DNA from: Pholis gunnellus
Taxonomy: Eukaryota > Chordata > Actinopteri > Perciformes > Pholidae
Assembly: GCA_910591455.2 (NCBI GenBank)
Contig: OU342809.1
Coordinates: 16,044,059-16,108,058, forward strand
Length of the DNA stretch: 64,000 bases
Direction of reading: 5' to 3'
Below the pieces are notes generated by a model. It saw only the letters and a program-made list of their open reading frames with translations. It did no database searches and was not told the origin of the DNA. Position 1 is the first letter of the stretch. Every line of letters starts with the position of its first letter. The position numbers and the translations under genes were made by a program. Positions 1-12,062 of the stretch are shown one piece after another.

Positions 1-61
1 TAAAAGGCGATAACGGTTGATGACTGATAGAGGCAGACATCCATTAGGACAAGGCCTCCCG

Positions 62-3000
62 TCAGGTCTGCTCCACAGAGAAATTTGACTCCACTCTGAA
101 AAGAAAAGAGCGTCACATAATTAGTGAAAGACAATGAAACTTCATAGACAAGTTGTTGCTCACAGTGTGTGGTGTCAAGGCTTTTAATCAATGTAATTTT
201 CTTCTTTGGCCTCTCGTAGTTCCTGCATACTCTATATCACTCTACTGGGTGGATTACACTGACTGCTAAGCTTTTTGTAATAGTATCATTTTTATATCCA
301 CAGTAAACGTGACTTGAAGGTCACTCTGAAGAGCTGCGCATGCAAAGCTGTACTGTGAAACACCCCTATCAACAAACAGCACAGGTGAGCTCCACTTGAA
401 AGCACGGAGCACAGGATCCACGTCAGCATTTCATAATCTAGCCCGCGCCGAGTGACAGGGACACTGCAGGCTTCTGTGGTGTAAGATTCAACACCATGAA
501 TAAATATTCCCAACAAAGGGCAGGAACCGCAATGAGTCGCATGTGGCCTCCGCACATTTGGATCTGCTGCCACCAAGAGGACACTGAATGCAACACATTC
601 CACAACAACAAAGGCACTTCCTGCATGGTTTGTTTGGTGTGAGAATAGCATAAGTGTATGACCAGAACACTGTTGTCAGACAAACAAAAAACTAAAAGGA
701 CACTTACATATCTTTGTTCCGCATGTGGTTGTTGTAATGAAGGATTGGTGGGATGGTCTCTTCCTCATCAGGGAGCTGTGAGCAACAGAGTTTTAACATA
801 ATGATTCAGGGGTAGAACGACAACCGCATGATGCTATGTGACCTTGTTGGTGTCATAAAATGGAACATTATGAACCGTCCCTTTGTAAATAGAGGTGGCA
901 GAATGACAGTAGGCACTTCCGAACATCCTTAGTGTACACACACAATGACTGGAAAAACAGGGTAAGGGACACCAAACAGTATAATGCAAAAGAAACTAAA
1001 AGTATGTCTAGTCTGAGAATCAAAGTATGTTTTCATATTTATACAAACATAAGAGTAAAGATGTTTAAACATTGTTAAACTTTGGTTTGAATTAATACAT
1101 TTAAAGTTTATTTTTCAAGCTTTGTTCCTTTTAGAGTATTTCTGGTGATGCATCACTGCTGGTCCCGATTGGCTCCTCACAATAAAAAATTACATACATT
1201 CTTCCGATCAGATTGCACCGGATTATTTAAAAAAAAATCTGCAGATTTGAATTAGACCAATCAGGGTGTGACCCTAATGATGTGTCCCAAATTTCATTCA
1301 GTGAATTGCATTTATCAAACATTACAAAAACACCACTCAAATAAAATCATTGAAATGTAAGATATCAAGGTATTCATTCTGGGCAACTTCACAATTTCTG
1401 TGGGATGAACGTCTGACTGAGATGATTTGCTGTGATATTGACATTAAAACTGTGAAAACCTCTTCATGTTTGGAAAGAATAGTCTCTCACCTCCCAGTAG
1501 GGCTCATCATCAAAACAATTGTCATCTGGAGGATCTCCCCAGATAGGTAATCTTAAAATACAACCTGAGAAGAATACAAATTAAGTAATTATCCCAACAC
1601 ACAATCTGTAAACACACCCACCTTGTTCAAACACAGTAATGTCACAGTTATTTACAGTACATACTGGATATTTTCTCTTATATGGTCACACTGAAGGGTG
1701 GGTGCAGCGGTTACTACTCACCGACGAGGATACCTCCGCCCACACCAAAGCAGATGGCCACACAGAGGCCTGCAGCCTGGTGACCACCCTGCCGTGTGGG
1801 TACCATGTCTTTGAAATCACCCTCAAAGTCAAAGGTGTTAATGAGCCTTTAATACAAACAAAAACAGTTACTCACAATGGGGTTTTTTTCAGAACAAAAG
1901 ACTACATTTGGCCAAAGAACACAAATATTCCTTTACTGGTTGATAATCTTCTGTCTATTCAAAACGTGAACGTTACCTTGACCTCTCTATTCGTCAGCAA
2001 GGACCACTCACCCCTCAGCACCATAAACAGACGCTGTTGCAGATGCGGCAGTAATGGCTCCCACAATGCCACCTATGACTCCTGGCATGGCATGCAGGTT
2101 ATGGATTCCACACGTGTCCTGGATCTTCAGGTGCTTCTCCATGAAAGGCTGAGAGAAGAGAGTTAGGATTAACTGAGCTTCCTTAAACATCTTAACAGTT
2201 TAATTTAACTTAGTTTAGACCGACAGTTCACTTAAGAGCAGCAAAAGTAATGAGGTAAAACATGATGTGCTATGCTATACAACCCAGCAAAGAAAAACAT
2301 TTTAAAAAGTTACATTTAATCAGCAAGTTAAATATTCTGGTTCAGTAACTTTGTATATGTTTGTGGAGAGTAAAAAACGTTTTGTATTTTCATTAAAAAC
2401 GGGTGCATTTTCGTAGCTAATTGCCTGGATGGCTTAATGAACACTTTCAAAAACTAAAGTGAGGCTTGTCTCATGAAAGCCACATCACAATAAACCAGAT
2501 AAATACCATACCGTGAGGTAGACATATCCCAGTGTGGAGACGATGCCACAGCAGAATCCCACGATCAGAGACCCGTAGGGCATCAGCATGAACTCTGCCG
2601 CCGTTCCTACTGCAACACCTCCAGCAAGAGTGGAGTTCTGGATGTGGACCTGAGAAACGCGTGCAGGAAAAAAAAAAAATGCATCGGTTAGTCACAGAAG
2701 AAATTGTGTGTCAGTCTCTCTTTTCTGAATGACGTGTTTACTGCATCAGATGAAACAGAGTATGCATCCATTCATTTCAAGACTATACGTTTAAGTTTGT
2801 TCTGGTGGGGCACAAAAGTCATTGCATGTCGTGTTCACCAAATCAACAAGGCGACCCGTTTCAAGTACTGTCAGCTCGATAAATAAACACACCTCATACT
2901 GTCATGTCCATCATACATGATTGCTTAACTTTATGAGTGTTTGTGACTGACTGCTGGTTGTTACCATGTCTAGTTTTCCATGCTTCTGGAAGAGGCTGGA

Positions 3001-6000
3001 GATGGCCACAGTAGTGAGCACAGTCGAGGCCAAAGCCAGGTATGTGTTTAGGGCTGCTCTGTGCTGCCCGTCCCCGTGGTCTGTGATGGCTGAGTTGAAG
3101 CTGGGCCAGAACATCCACAGGAAGAGGGTGCCTTGGCAGAAAGCAGGGTGGACCTTAAAAATCCTGCAGATCCACTGTACCTCCAGTATAACAAGAAGTA
3201 TTGTGAAAATAATAAGCATGTGATTAAATCACACTCACCAATCATGGCAAAGACATCCGAGTGATAGACGGAGCCCTGCAGACGATTGCTCTGGTCCAGG
3301 TTTGGCCGGTAGAGCATCCACGAGATGGAGAGACCATAGTAACCTCCAAATGTGTGGATCACCATGGAGCCTCCAGCATCTTTGGCCTTCAGGGAAGCAA
3401 ATAATCGCATTAGTAGGAGTAGATACAATAGTTACAAGGCTATTACGAGGTGTCATTAGCAAAAATCGACCCATCTGTAAGTCACAGGATTTAGGCGCAT
3501 GCTAAACATACTAAACCGTAAATACACAAATCTGAGGAAGACGTTCGACCTGCACGTTGGTGTGTTGGGCAAGTTGTAAAAAACATCGTCAGCTACACCG
3601 TGAGATATGTTCTCTTTCGCTTTATTGATACAGCTGAATGATATCAAAACAAAAATAAATTATTGTTTCAACTTACATGTATGAGATCTAGGATGATATA
3701 TTCCTCCACAGCAAACAATGTGACCCCAAACAGGGTCATAACCAGCAGCTGGATTGCACTGACTTTACCAAGCACCGCCCCGTAGGCTATTAAGCAGCTG
3801 GCCACACAGAAGTCAGCGTTGATCATGCTGAGGTGAGGGGGGGAAAACAGTCAAAATGTAGCGGACGAACAAAGCAATATGGAAATCAGTTGTAATCTGT
3901 TCTGCCCAAATATTAGACAGTATTATATTGGGGCACGATGCACTTATTCAAAAACAGAAAACTAAATAAAGAGTACAATCGTTAACAATGATGTCATTTG
4001 GAGTACTGAAGCTATCATAAACTTATCTAGTTATCCTACTTTCTCTCATACTGCATTCATATATGTTGACACAAAGTGATTTGGCAAAAACTAAATCTAC
4101 AGGTGTATGGAAATATCTTTACGAGATCCTGCCAGCTAGACTGGTTTCTCCACCTCCATGTCTGTTTTTGTCCTATTGAAACCATACAAATGGAAACAAA
4201 TAGAATAAGATGAAGGGAGGATTCTAGAGAAAATACAAAAACATGATCATTTTGACTGAGAATAAAACGGAACAATCACTTTTCAACTCCAATTTTGATC
4301 TTTCCATCAGTGTAGTCCAGGGAGTGGAACCAGCCTTGCATCAGCAGCGCCCACTGGAGGCCAAAGGCTGCGATGAGGAAGTTGAAACCCACCGCGCCGA
4401 AGCTGTAGCGCTTAAGAAACGTCATCAGGAAGCCAAATCCAACAAAGATCATCACATGGACATCCTGGAAACCTGGGACAGAAGAAGGGAGAGATGAGGA
4501 GGAGGATGAGAATTGGCACAAAGAACAGAAAAGGGGAGGAGAAGGGAGGGAATTCCACATCCAAATCAAATTTAAGTCAATGTCTTATCAAAATAAAGAA
4601 ATGAAACAAGGATTCTGCAAAATTGGGTTTCAAGGTAAGTCATTTAGAGAGGTGCCGCGTGAATTCTCAGTTTATATCGGTATCCAACCATTTGAACCGT
4701 TTTGGGGTCTTTTGGTACCAAAGTACCAACTAAATAACATATACGTATATACCATATATTATCAAATGTATGTTTGATAATAAACAGGTAAAATACTAGG
4801 AAGAAAGTAAATAGATAAATAAATATGTCTCGATGATTAGTGTCAATTCCATCTGCTGAGGAAGTCAAACTGTTGTTTCAGAGACCAAGAATGAACCCTC
4901 AAGCTCCAATATTACAACAATAACCGTAATAAACAAACAGACAACATATAGTTTCATTTCTGGAACAGGCGGTTCTCCTGCGTGAGAGACTTCATATCAT
5001 ACCAGCAGTATGTGGATACCAGCACAAACCAGCCGGTATCGTTTACAGCGTAATACTGTAACCGCCTGACACACCTCAGGGTACAATAGGTTCCCACTGA
5101 ACTGTGAAACAATGTAGTTTGCATAGAAAACAAATGACAGCTAAAATCTTACATCACATCAGATTGGATGCATTTTTACAGTTTGAACAACAACACACTG
5201 CAGATATTTCAGACTGTGTTCGTGTCAACACTGGCGGAGGGCGGCGTCGTGTTGGAAAAGAAGGACCTGTGACTTCAGGATGAGGTCTTGTTAGTCACCT
5301 GAATGTGTCAGGATGTCCATCTATCATCCGACATCCAACACCATTTCTGAGATGGCTTCACGATAGCCTGACACCGACACCGCGGGTTGTGGGGGGAAGC
5401 GTAAAATACAACAACACTCATCTATTTATGTATAAATATTGTTATATTCGACGTCTCCCCAACAAACCCATGGTGTTAGTGTCAGGCCATGAAACATTTT
5501 CACGAACACAAAGAGGTAAACATCGCCACAGTTGAACTGGAAAGAAAAGAATGAGGGGAGTCAAACCCCCAAGAGAAATGTGCACCTGTGGGAGGCAGAG
5601 CTTATATCAGCCTGCAGGAATAAGCTGATCGGTCAAAAGACAATTATTAATACAACTATTTAAAAAAAGCTAAATGTGGATGAATAAAGATAGATATTAA
5701 GAGAAGAAGTGCTAAGGGTTGCTATAGTAAATTAAGAAATAAAAGTCATGATTGAGATAACAGACATTTGGAAAAAAGAGAGTATAGTGGAGAGAGAAGA
5801 AATAAAAAATAAAAATGTATTTACTTACTTGGATATCTGTAGTAGAAGTCGTTCTCTATGTCACTTGATATATTTTTAGTTTTTCTGTACTCTATCCAGT
5901 GTGGATTCGATTCTTCATTGTAGCGAATAAAAACCCCAAACAAGATGATCATGGCTGTTTGCCACACGAAGCAAACTGCTGGGAGACTGACACGAACATT

Positions 6001-6051
6001 AGTATTTTTTTGACGGTCGCACAATTCCCTGAAGCTTTGAACACAGCCCAT
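62..6051 (-). CDS. rhcg: Rh family C glycoprotein (ammonia/ammonium channel), 11 coding exons, 485 aa
   Basis: Polytopic Rh/Amt-family membrane channel that carries NH3/NH4+ across epithelial membranes; in fish this family works in gill and kidney ammonia excretion. Coding exons in transcript order: 5829-6051, 4280-4472, 3677-3827, 3239-3386, 2965-3131, 2512-2649, 2012-2148, 1722-1846, 1491-1564, 708-775, 62-95. All junctions are GT-AG with matching phase and sum to 486 codons. Recognisable family segments are FQDVHVMIFVGFGFLMTFLK, HTFGGYYGLSISWMLYRPNL, LWMFWPSFNSAITDHGDG and GIHNLHAMPG. The twin pore histidines correspond to H200 and H359, whose spacing of 159 equals that in human RhCG. An N-glycosylation sequon (NIS) sits in the first extracellular loop. 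The last exon supplies only 11 codons ending ESNFSVEQT, typical of the RhCG tail. Which fish paralogue (rhcga, rhcgb or another) cannot be settled here. The 3' UTR runs off the left edge. Confidence 0.95.
4473..5828 (-). other. rhcg: rhcg intron 1 (no gene seen)
   Basis: This is the largest rhcg intron, bounded by a GTAAGT donor on the minus strand next to 5829 and an acceptor next to 4472. It is AT-rich, and I see no coding segment, RNA gene or recognisable repeat in it. Confidence 0.6.
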
Positions 6052-7039
6052 GGTGTTGGTGTTGGTCTTGATCCTTTGTGATAAAAGTTATAAGAGCGGC
6101 AGCTGAATGATTCAAGTGTGCTGTTCTCTGCAGAAGTGACTTTAAAGGCCCTGAGCCTATTATGCACAGGTGAAGATGGGTGTTTGCGTTGATACGAGGA
6201 CCCTCCCACAGTCCCTTATTGGAGGGAGTGACTTGGTATGAACTAGACTTCTTTCAGGTGGCGACACATCTTGAAGTAGAGATGCATATTACTTCTTTGT
6301 AATCATTTAATTCCATATTCCTTCCCAGCATTTTGTAAAGTAGAGGATAAAATCATCACACAGTGAAAACATGGCACTGTAATGTTAAATTCTACTGTTT
6401 TTATGGTAAAGGACAGAGGACACATTCATCTGATCAAACAGGAGAAAGATGTCTACAGATAGAAAGGTAGGGGGATATTTTCCCTTAACACAAACACTCA
6501 GAAAGATGAAAAGTCATATTTGTCTTTATTGTAAAGGCTTCTACAGCACTTTTACACAATTGTCCTTTTCTTAATGCTAGTCAGCGGGTGAGAACGTTCT
6601 CATCTCCTCCACAGGGCTCATCCTGTGAAGCATCAGCTGTAAATAATGCGTCTCCATGCCCGATTAGAAAGATGCACAACAGGTTTGACTCAGTCGACCG
6701 TCACAGACGCAGGGTTCAAGGATAAGACAAGGGTCCAGTTTTTCATTGACATAAGTCTGCACCGGTATATAGGCAAAATGTAAAACAATCTTTTTAGTTT
6801 GCATTTAAACCTTTCTTTTTGTGTAAAATAACAAGTATGGTATAGTACTTACCACTGGAAAAATAAAACCGTAGTAATCATAACTGTGTGGTTCAGCAAA
6901 ATAAGAAAATACACTCTGATAAGAGTTTTTATTTGTTGTTTAGGGCCTTGCTGTAAAAGTGTAACTCAAGTTCAACTCAAGAGATTCGGTATTTTGGACA
7001 CAACCGTGTGATTCAGCAGCTTGAGACGCTTGATAAAAT

Positions 7040-7370
7040 GATGGCAACGCCTGCGTCTCAGAGTTACATGAGAAGATTTATATCACTCTCATGTGCGGAC
7101 GGTAAATATGTGGCTGGAGCCAGTAGCCAGTTAGCTTAGCTTAGCATAAAGACTGGAAAAAAGGGGAACACAGAAAAAAACTAATGTAGAAAAAAAACAA
7201 AACTTAATAGGTCACTTAAGAAGACACAATAGCTTGTACGTTGAATTTGTGCAACAAGCAAAGTGTAATCTGAAGCTTAATGGAGGGACATGTGCTGGAC
7301 TGTTTTTCGGCAGTGAGCAGTCGCCGTACAAACAGTGGTGAAAATGTCAAACTGTTCCTTTAATACGGAA
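7040..7370 (+). repeat. Teleost dispersed repeat (non-autonomous, SINE/MITE-like)
   Basis: The block carries the signature gttagcttagcttagcat followed by aaagactgg, preceded by a cactctcatgtgcggacggt-type segment. It ends near a aaatgtcaaactgttcctt-type tail. I recognise this string set as a high-copy element of perciform-type genomes. The class is not certain, and the boundaries are approximate because the copy is diverged. Confidence 0.5.
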
Positions 7371-9093
7371 GACACACTTGAAGGGGAGTGTAAATAATCC
7401 TTTTGTTCATATACTAGCTGCTATTGGTGTTCTCAGTCTTTAACTATGGTGATGTACTAGCTAGAGCAAACTCTCTCCCTCCAGTGTGCACTACGTAACC
7501 TTTACAGTCGAGAAAGGGTGAACGAATACACGCTGGCTGCCTAACGTAAATAGTAAATGTCATGCAGACGCGTCCTGTCCTGCACCTACATGTCACGTAA
7601 GTAAACACAGCAGCTCCCAAATGTCATGTGCATGCTCCCCCTATATCTTCTGATGAAACTGTGATGACAAATGGAAATAAAATGCCCGCCAATAAAAGAA
7701 AAAGCGAAGTTAATATCTATAGATCAAGTTGAAACTCAAGTGTAATTCTCTTATTTATTACTGCATGTATTAAAACATTTGCTGAAACAGGAGATAAATT
7801 GTGAAAAATACAAACTTCAATACCTTTTCGGACATAACAGCTATTGCGACAGATAAGTCACGTACCCCTCTTAAAAGGTGACACCAACAAGCTAGACCGC
7901 GTCTTCATTTTCCAAAAGTGAAACACTCTTTTCCAGGAAACATGTCTTCCAACCAAGACAGAAGAGTAGGCGTCACTTTGAGTAAAAAGATACATGACCA
8001 AATAAGAAGTAAGATTCAACCCAGATGTCATTTTGTATGTATTTTTTTTTTCACAAGCTTGCATACAGTCCAAAAGCCAGTTTTAGATCTTATTGCTGCA
8101 AACAGTTTTTGGTGCTAAATATTTGTATAAGTGCTACAAGGAACATGTATCATCTACTGAACCGTAGAAGGCCTTTTTGTGCACTGCCAGTCAAACATCC
8201 TAAGAAACTGCACCGATCGTCTAATTTTGTCCGTTAAGGCAGAACAAAAGAACTGCAAAAGTAAACGTCTTGTTGAATCATTAACTCACCAGGATGAAAC
8301 GAGCCCGTCAGCAGCTAAACCTATAGATCGACGCACTGGTTGCGCGCTCACCAACGAGGAACCTCATTAAAATGAGTGAGCAGGTAACTGTGCACATTGA
8401 TCTTCCTGCTCGGCTTGGCACTGCTACCTTGGCGATGTACTTTTGGCAGATGATATGCTCTTCAGGGATGATGTGTAGCTGTGATCTCCCTTCATCGGAG
8501 CACCGCTGTCAGGCTTGTTGAAGCAGCTCTTGTGTCTTCTTCAGAATAAAGGGAGAACGACATGTGGAGTCATTTCTTTTGCCAATGAGTAATAAAACAT
8601 GACTTCAATTGTAAATGTGCAGCATGTGTTTTAACTGTGCCTGACTAAGGCTTTCCTTATCTGAAGCTGCCCATTTGAACTGCTGCCCCCCCCCCCCGAG
8701 CTGCTTCACTGGAACAGTTGGGGTCAAAGGCCTTGCTCAAGGGCAACTCACTAGCGGCAATGAGGGCGGTGAAAGTGTTCATCCTGCATCAAAATCTACA
8801 ACCATCAAGTCACAGGTCCACGTCTGTAACCTTCACAGCCCTAGAGGAACTGCCTGTGGATTCCCAAAATGTGCATACAGTGATTCTGCATACAGTGTTG
8901 CTAATCTCAGTTAGTCATAACAGTGTGACCGAGAGCCAGCACGCACAATACCAGGACCCTGAAACTGGAACAGCTGAATGGAAATCAGCCATCGTTAATT
9001 AGATTATTTACACCTGTGCTTTTCCCAGTGCTGACACGTCAACATGTTTTCTGAGAGAGATATATAGTGAAGCTCTCACACACACACGTCTTG

Positions 9094-9223
<130 letters not shown>

Positions 9224-9491
9224 ATAATTTCAAATAAAATGCTTTGAAACTAGTTTAATACAGCACATCCTTTAGTCCATTAAATGTATTCTCATGGATA
9301 AATATATTTATGTAAGAATGATGTGTGCACATCCAATGTTGTATTTAGACCAGATGCAGGAAAGATTCAGTATAGCCCCCAAAGCATAATCCAGTGTAAA
9401 GATACTCATTTTCTTCATTGATTAACCTAAACACATTGTGAATGTGTAGCTTCTAAACTGGTTGATTTAAAAAGGCTTTCGCGTCCATACT

Positions 9492-11204
9492 TTATAAATC
9501 CGTCAAATGACGAGTGAGCTGCTGTTCCAACGTGTGAAACTGTGGATCAGGCAGAAGATAGCTCTGGATGATATCCGTTACATCTTTCTCAGAGATGAAC
9601 TCGTAGTCCTTCTTGTTCTTAAAGGGTAAATGTCCGGCGAGCTCACAGAGAGCAACATTGAAGGCAGATTCCTCTTTGGCCCCGAAGCTCGATGTTCTCG
9701 GCCATACAGCGATACGAACACCTTTTCTTGAACAGTGACCTTTTTCGTTCCGTGTGCGATCGCAGGGCGGACATCCTCTCGTCAGGAACAGATTGTGAGC
9801 GATATTACCGTCCACAAGAAAGTCTGTGACTTGACAGATGGCTTCGGCAACCTTCTCCACCGTCTCCGATTCTGTGTAAAACAAAAAGCCTGCGGGAAAG
9901 TCCAACAAGCCGTAAAATCCCCTTTCAGGAACCAGAGGCTTGACCGGCATAGATTCTATCTTGAGCTCATGATCCAGGTAATACCCATGTAGGTGTAAGT
10001 GATTGACAGACGCAAATGCTCCCAGACTATTGAACCCCACACGGAAGCCAGGATCGGAGCTCAGGAGCACGGATTCAATACCAACCTGGATGGCAAAGCT
10101 CGTCATGACCTGTGGGAAACAGCGTGACGGCTCCGGAACAAAGAGACAATGGCCAAACTCCAACGGGCTGACATTGACCAGCACAACCATCCTGCAGAGT
10201 TCATGTGACTGTCCCTTTCCTCCCTCAACGCCCTTTATCATCTCAAATAGGACTTCTTCCGGATTGATTTTGTTGAAATTAAACTGCTTGCCGTTGAACT
10301 CCTGCTGAATGCTAAGTATCTCCTGAGGCTTTCTTCTCTCCACTCCTCTTTCAATATTCAGCTGGGCCACATAGCCATACGGGCCCGGCAGGATCCGTGT
10401 TTGTAAATCCCCCAGATGGTAACGGAAGAGGCCCCTGTTCATCCTGTCCGTCCAGCCGGCTCGGATGGTCGTGTCAAACTTTGTTGCCGGTGACGCAAAC
10501 CCAAGTCTGCTCCGATGCACATCCGCGACAAAGTCCTGGTTGCTGTACACAAGCTGGAGCGGCATGGTTGGATCTGCTGGTGAACAGAGAGGCAGAGAGG
10601 CCTTTTAGGTGTCATTCTGCTGAATCATCAGAAACAGAGCCGGGTCACATGGCCACCAATAAAGAGTATTGGTTGATCTGCCCATGATTTTACTGATAAA
10701 TTAATCAATTGTATAGTCAATAAAATGTCAAAAAATGTCCATCGAAATTTTCCAAAGCTCAGGTTGACATATCTAAAAAAAGAAATACTTGTTTTGTCAG
10801 ACAAATGGCCCCACAACCCAGTTTAGTAATCCTTATAGATACTTTAGTACGAGTAACAATACCACACTGTGAAAATACTCAATTACAAGTAAATGTCAAA
10901 GTCAAAGTACAAGTGCTTAAATATTATCAGTAAAATGTACTTTAAGTATCAAATGTAAAAGTACTCATAATACTGACCCCAGCGAGTGTTTTACTTTTAT
11001 TGGATTATAACAAATATAGGAATATATTTTACGCACAAAACACATGGTGAATTTATAAAACATGCATTGTTATCATATTTTCATCATATGTGATGTACAG
11101 AAAATTATAGTCTGCAAAGTAACTCTAGCTGTTAAGACAATTGTAGTCTGAATTTCCCTCTGAATTGTAGCGGACCAACTCTACTCACCTTCTTGTTTTG
11201 ACAT
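9492..11204 (-). CDS. gdpgp1: GDP-D-glucose phosphorylase 1, 365 aa (two coding exons)
   Basis: HIT-superfamily enzyme that phosphorolyses GDP-D-glucose to glucose-1-phosphate and GDP, clearing a mis-charged nucleotide sugar. The long exon 9492-10573 carries the family core: GLFRYHLGDLQTRILPGPYG, QFNFNKINPEEVLFEM, the HIT-type catalytic motif NHLHLHGYYL, and FNVALCELAGHLPFK near the C-terminus. Inside this exon the first Met gives 357 aa. However, an acceptor (CAG) precedes base 10573. A minus-strand donor lies next to 11189, and the short exon 11189-11204 reads in phase to give the added N-terminus MSKQEDPT, for 365 aa in all; human GDPGP1 is about 385 aa. The upstream start is my preferred model but is an inference. 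Human GDPGP1 lies in the same syntenic block, near CIB1. Confidence 0.93.
10840..11170 (+). repeat. Teleost dispersed repeat, aaaagtactcat family (copy 1)
   Basis: The text matches the high-copy fish element with segments aaatactcaattacaagtaa, aaagtactcataatactgac, attggattataac and tctgcaaagtaactctagct, in order. A second copy in inverted orientation occurs at 47105-47640. It ends close to the gdpgp1 first exon. A piece resembling the usual tail of the same element (ttgagtaaatgtactcagtt) reappears at about 11595-11635. Confidence 0.6.
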
Positions 11205-11712
11205 TACATCACTTAAATTCAGCGTCTAGAGACAAAAGGCGGATTAAACGCCTTTTAGAAAGCACTACTCGCATTTGAATGTTTCGTTTTTCATTCAGTG
11301 TTTTCCTTGCACCGGCATGCTAAGGGCTAGCTTCACTGGTTAAACGTGTTCTTCTTCGTTGGTGTTTAATGGTGTGTTTCCGTTTCATATTTTCAGAATA
11401 AATGTTTCTATCAAATTTGTATTTGCATCATCTCAGTTACCACATTAAAAGAAAAATACTTTATATTAACAATAGTGTATTTACATGCTTATTATTTAAT
11501 ATTTTTTACATTTTAATAATTTAAAACGTCCTTTGGTAATGAAAGGGGCAGAAGAGATTGCAGGTTATTCCTTCCAAACCGTTATAAACATAGCTTGAGT
11601 AAATGTACTCAGTTAAATTCAACCACTGCCTCTACCATAGTGTTGTAGTGGCTGAACATTTGTTTAGAAAGGCTCTTGTGCACCTAATAAATCCACACAT
11701 ACAACCCAACTA

Positions 11713-11738
<26 letters not shown>
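11713..11738. repeat. (CA)n microsatellite, short
   Basis: Thirteen or so CA units directly visible in the titin-like promoter region. Confidence 0.9.
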
Positions 11739-11743
<5 letters not shown>

Positions 11744-11827
11744 AAGCTATTTTAGAGGACATCTAAACTGTAAAGCCAAATGGTATGTGGACAATATTTT
11801 ACTGATGAGCATGTTTCCAGTTTTTCC

Positions 11828-11880
11828 CAGCTGATCCATTCAGGCTCAAGGAACTTCGAAAGAATGAGCAGCTGGCCAAT
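11828..11880 (+). promoter_or_regulatory. Putative muscle-type promoter elements: two CAGCTG E-boxes and a CCAAT box
   Basis: CAGCTG occurs at 11828-11833 and 11869-11874, and CCAAT at 11876-11880, about 180-235 bases before the predicted start codon of the titin-like gene. CAGCTG is a preferred site of myogenic bHLH factors, so the cluster suits a sarcomeric gene. E-boxes are common by chance, so this is suggestive only. Confidence 0.35.
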
Positions 11881-12062
11881 CAGGCATCATGGTTATTTTA
11901 GTCTCTGCATGCACATTTTGGAGATAAAGCAAGCAGTGGCTGGCAGAGTTGTTAAAGTCTGCCACAGAGTTTGAGGGCTCATCACGGTCGACAACTAAAC
12001 TATCTGGATTTTGAATTCACATTTAATTTCTCATACATAAATAAGGACAAGTGAGAGAAACG

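Larger units (their letters stand above)
11205..12062. other. Head-to-head spacer between gdpgp1 and the titin-like gene
   Basis: About 0.86 kb separates the two divergent starts. It contains AT-rich sequence, a repeat-tail fragment (about 11595-11635), a short (CA)n tract at 11713-11738, the E-box/CCAAT cluster, and the 5' UTR of the titin-like gene just before 12063. No other gene is visible. Confidence 0.6.

Noticed and set aside
1639..2166. 175-codon plus-strand open frame
   Set aside because: It is antisense to rhcg exons 7 and 8, and its translation resembles nothing.
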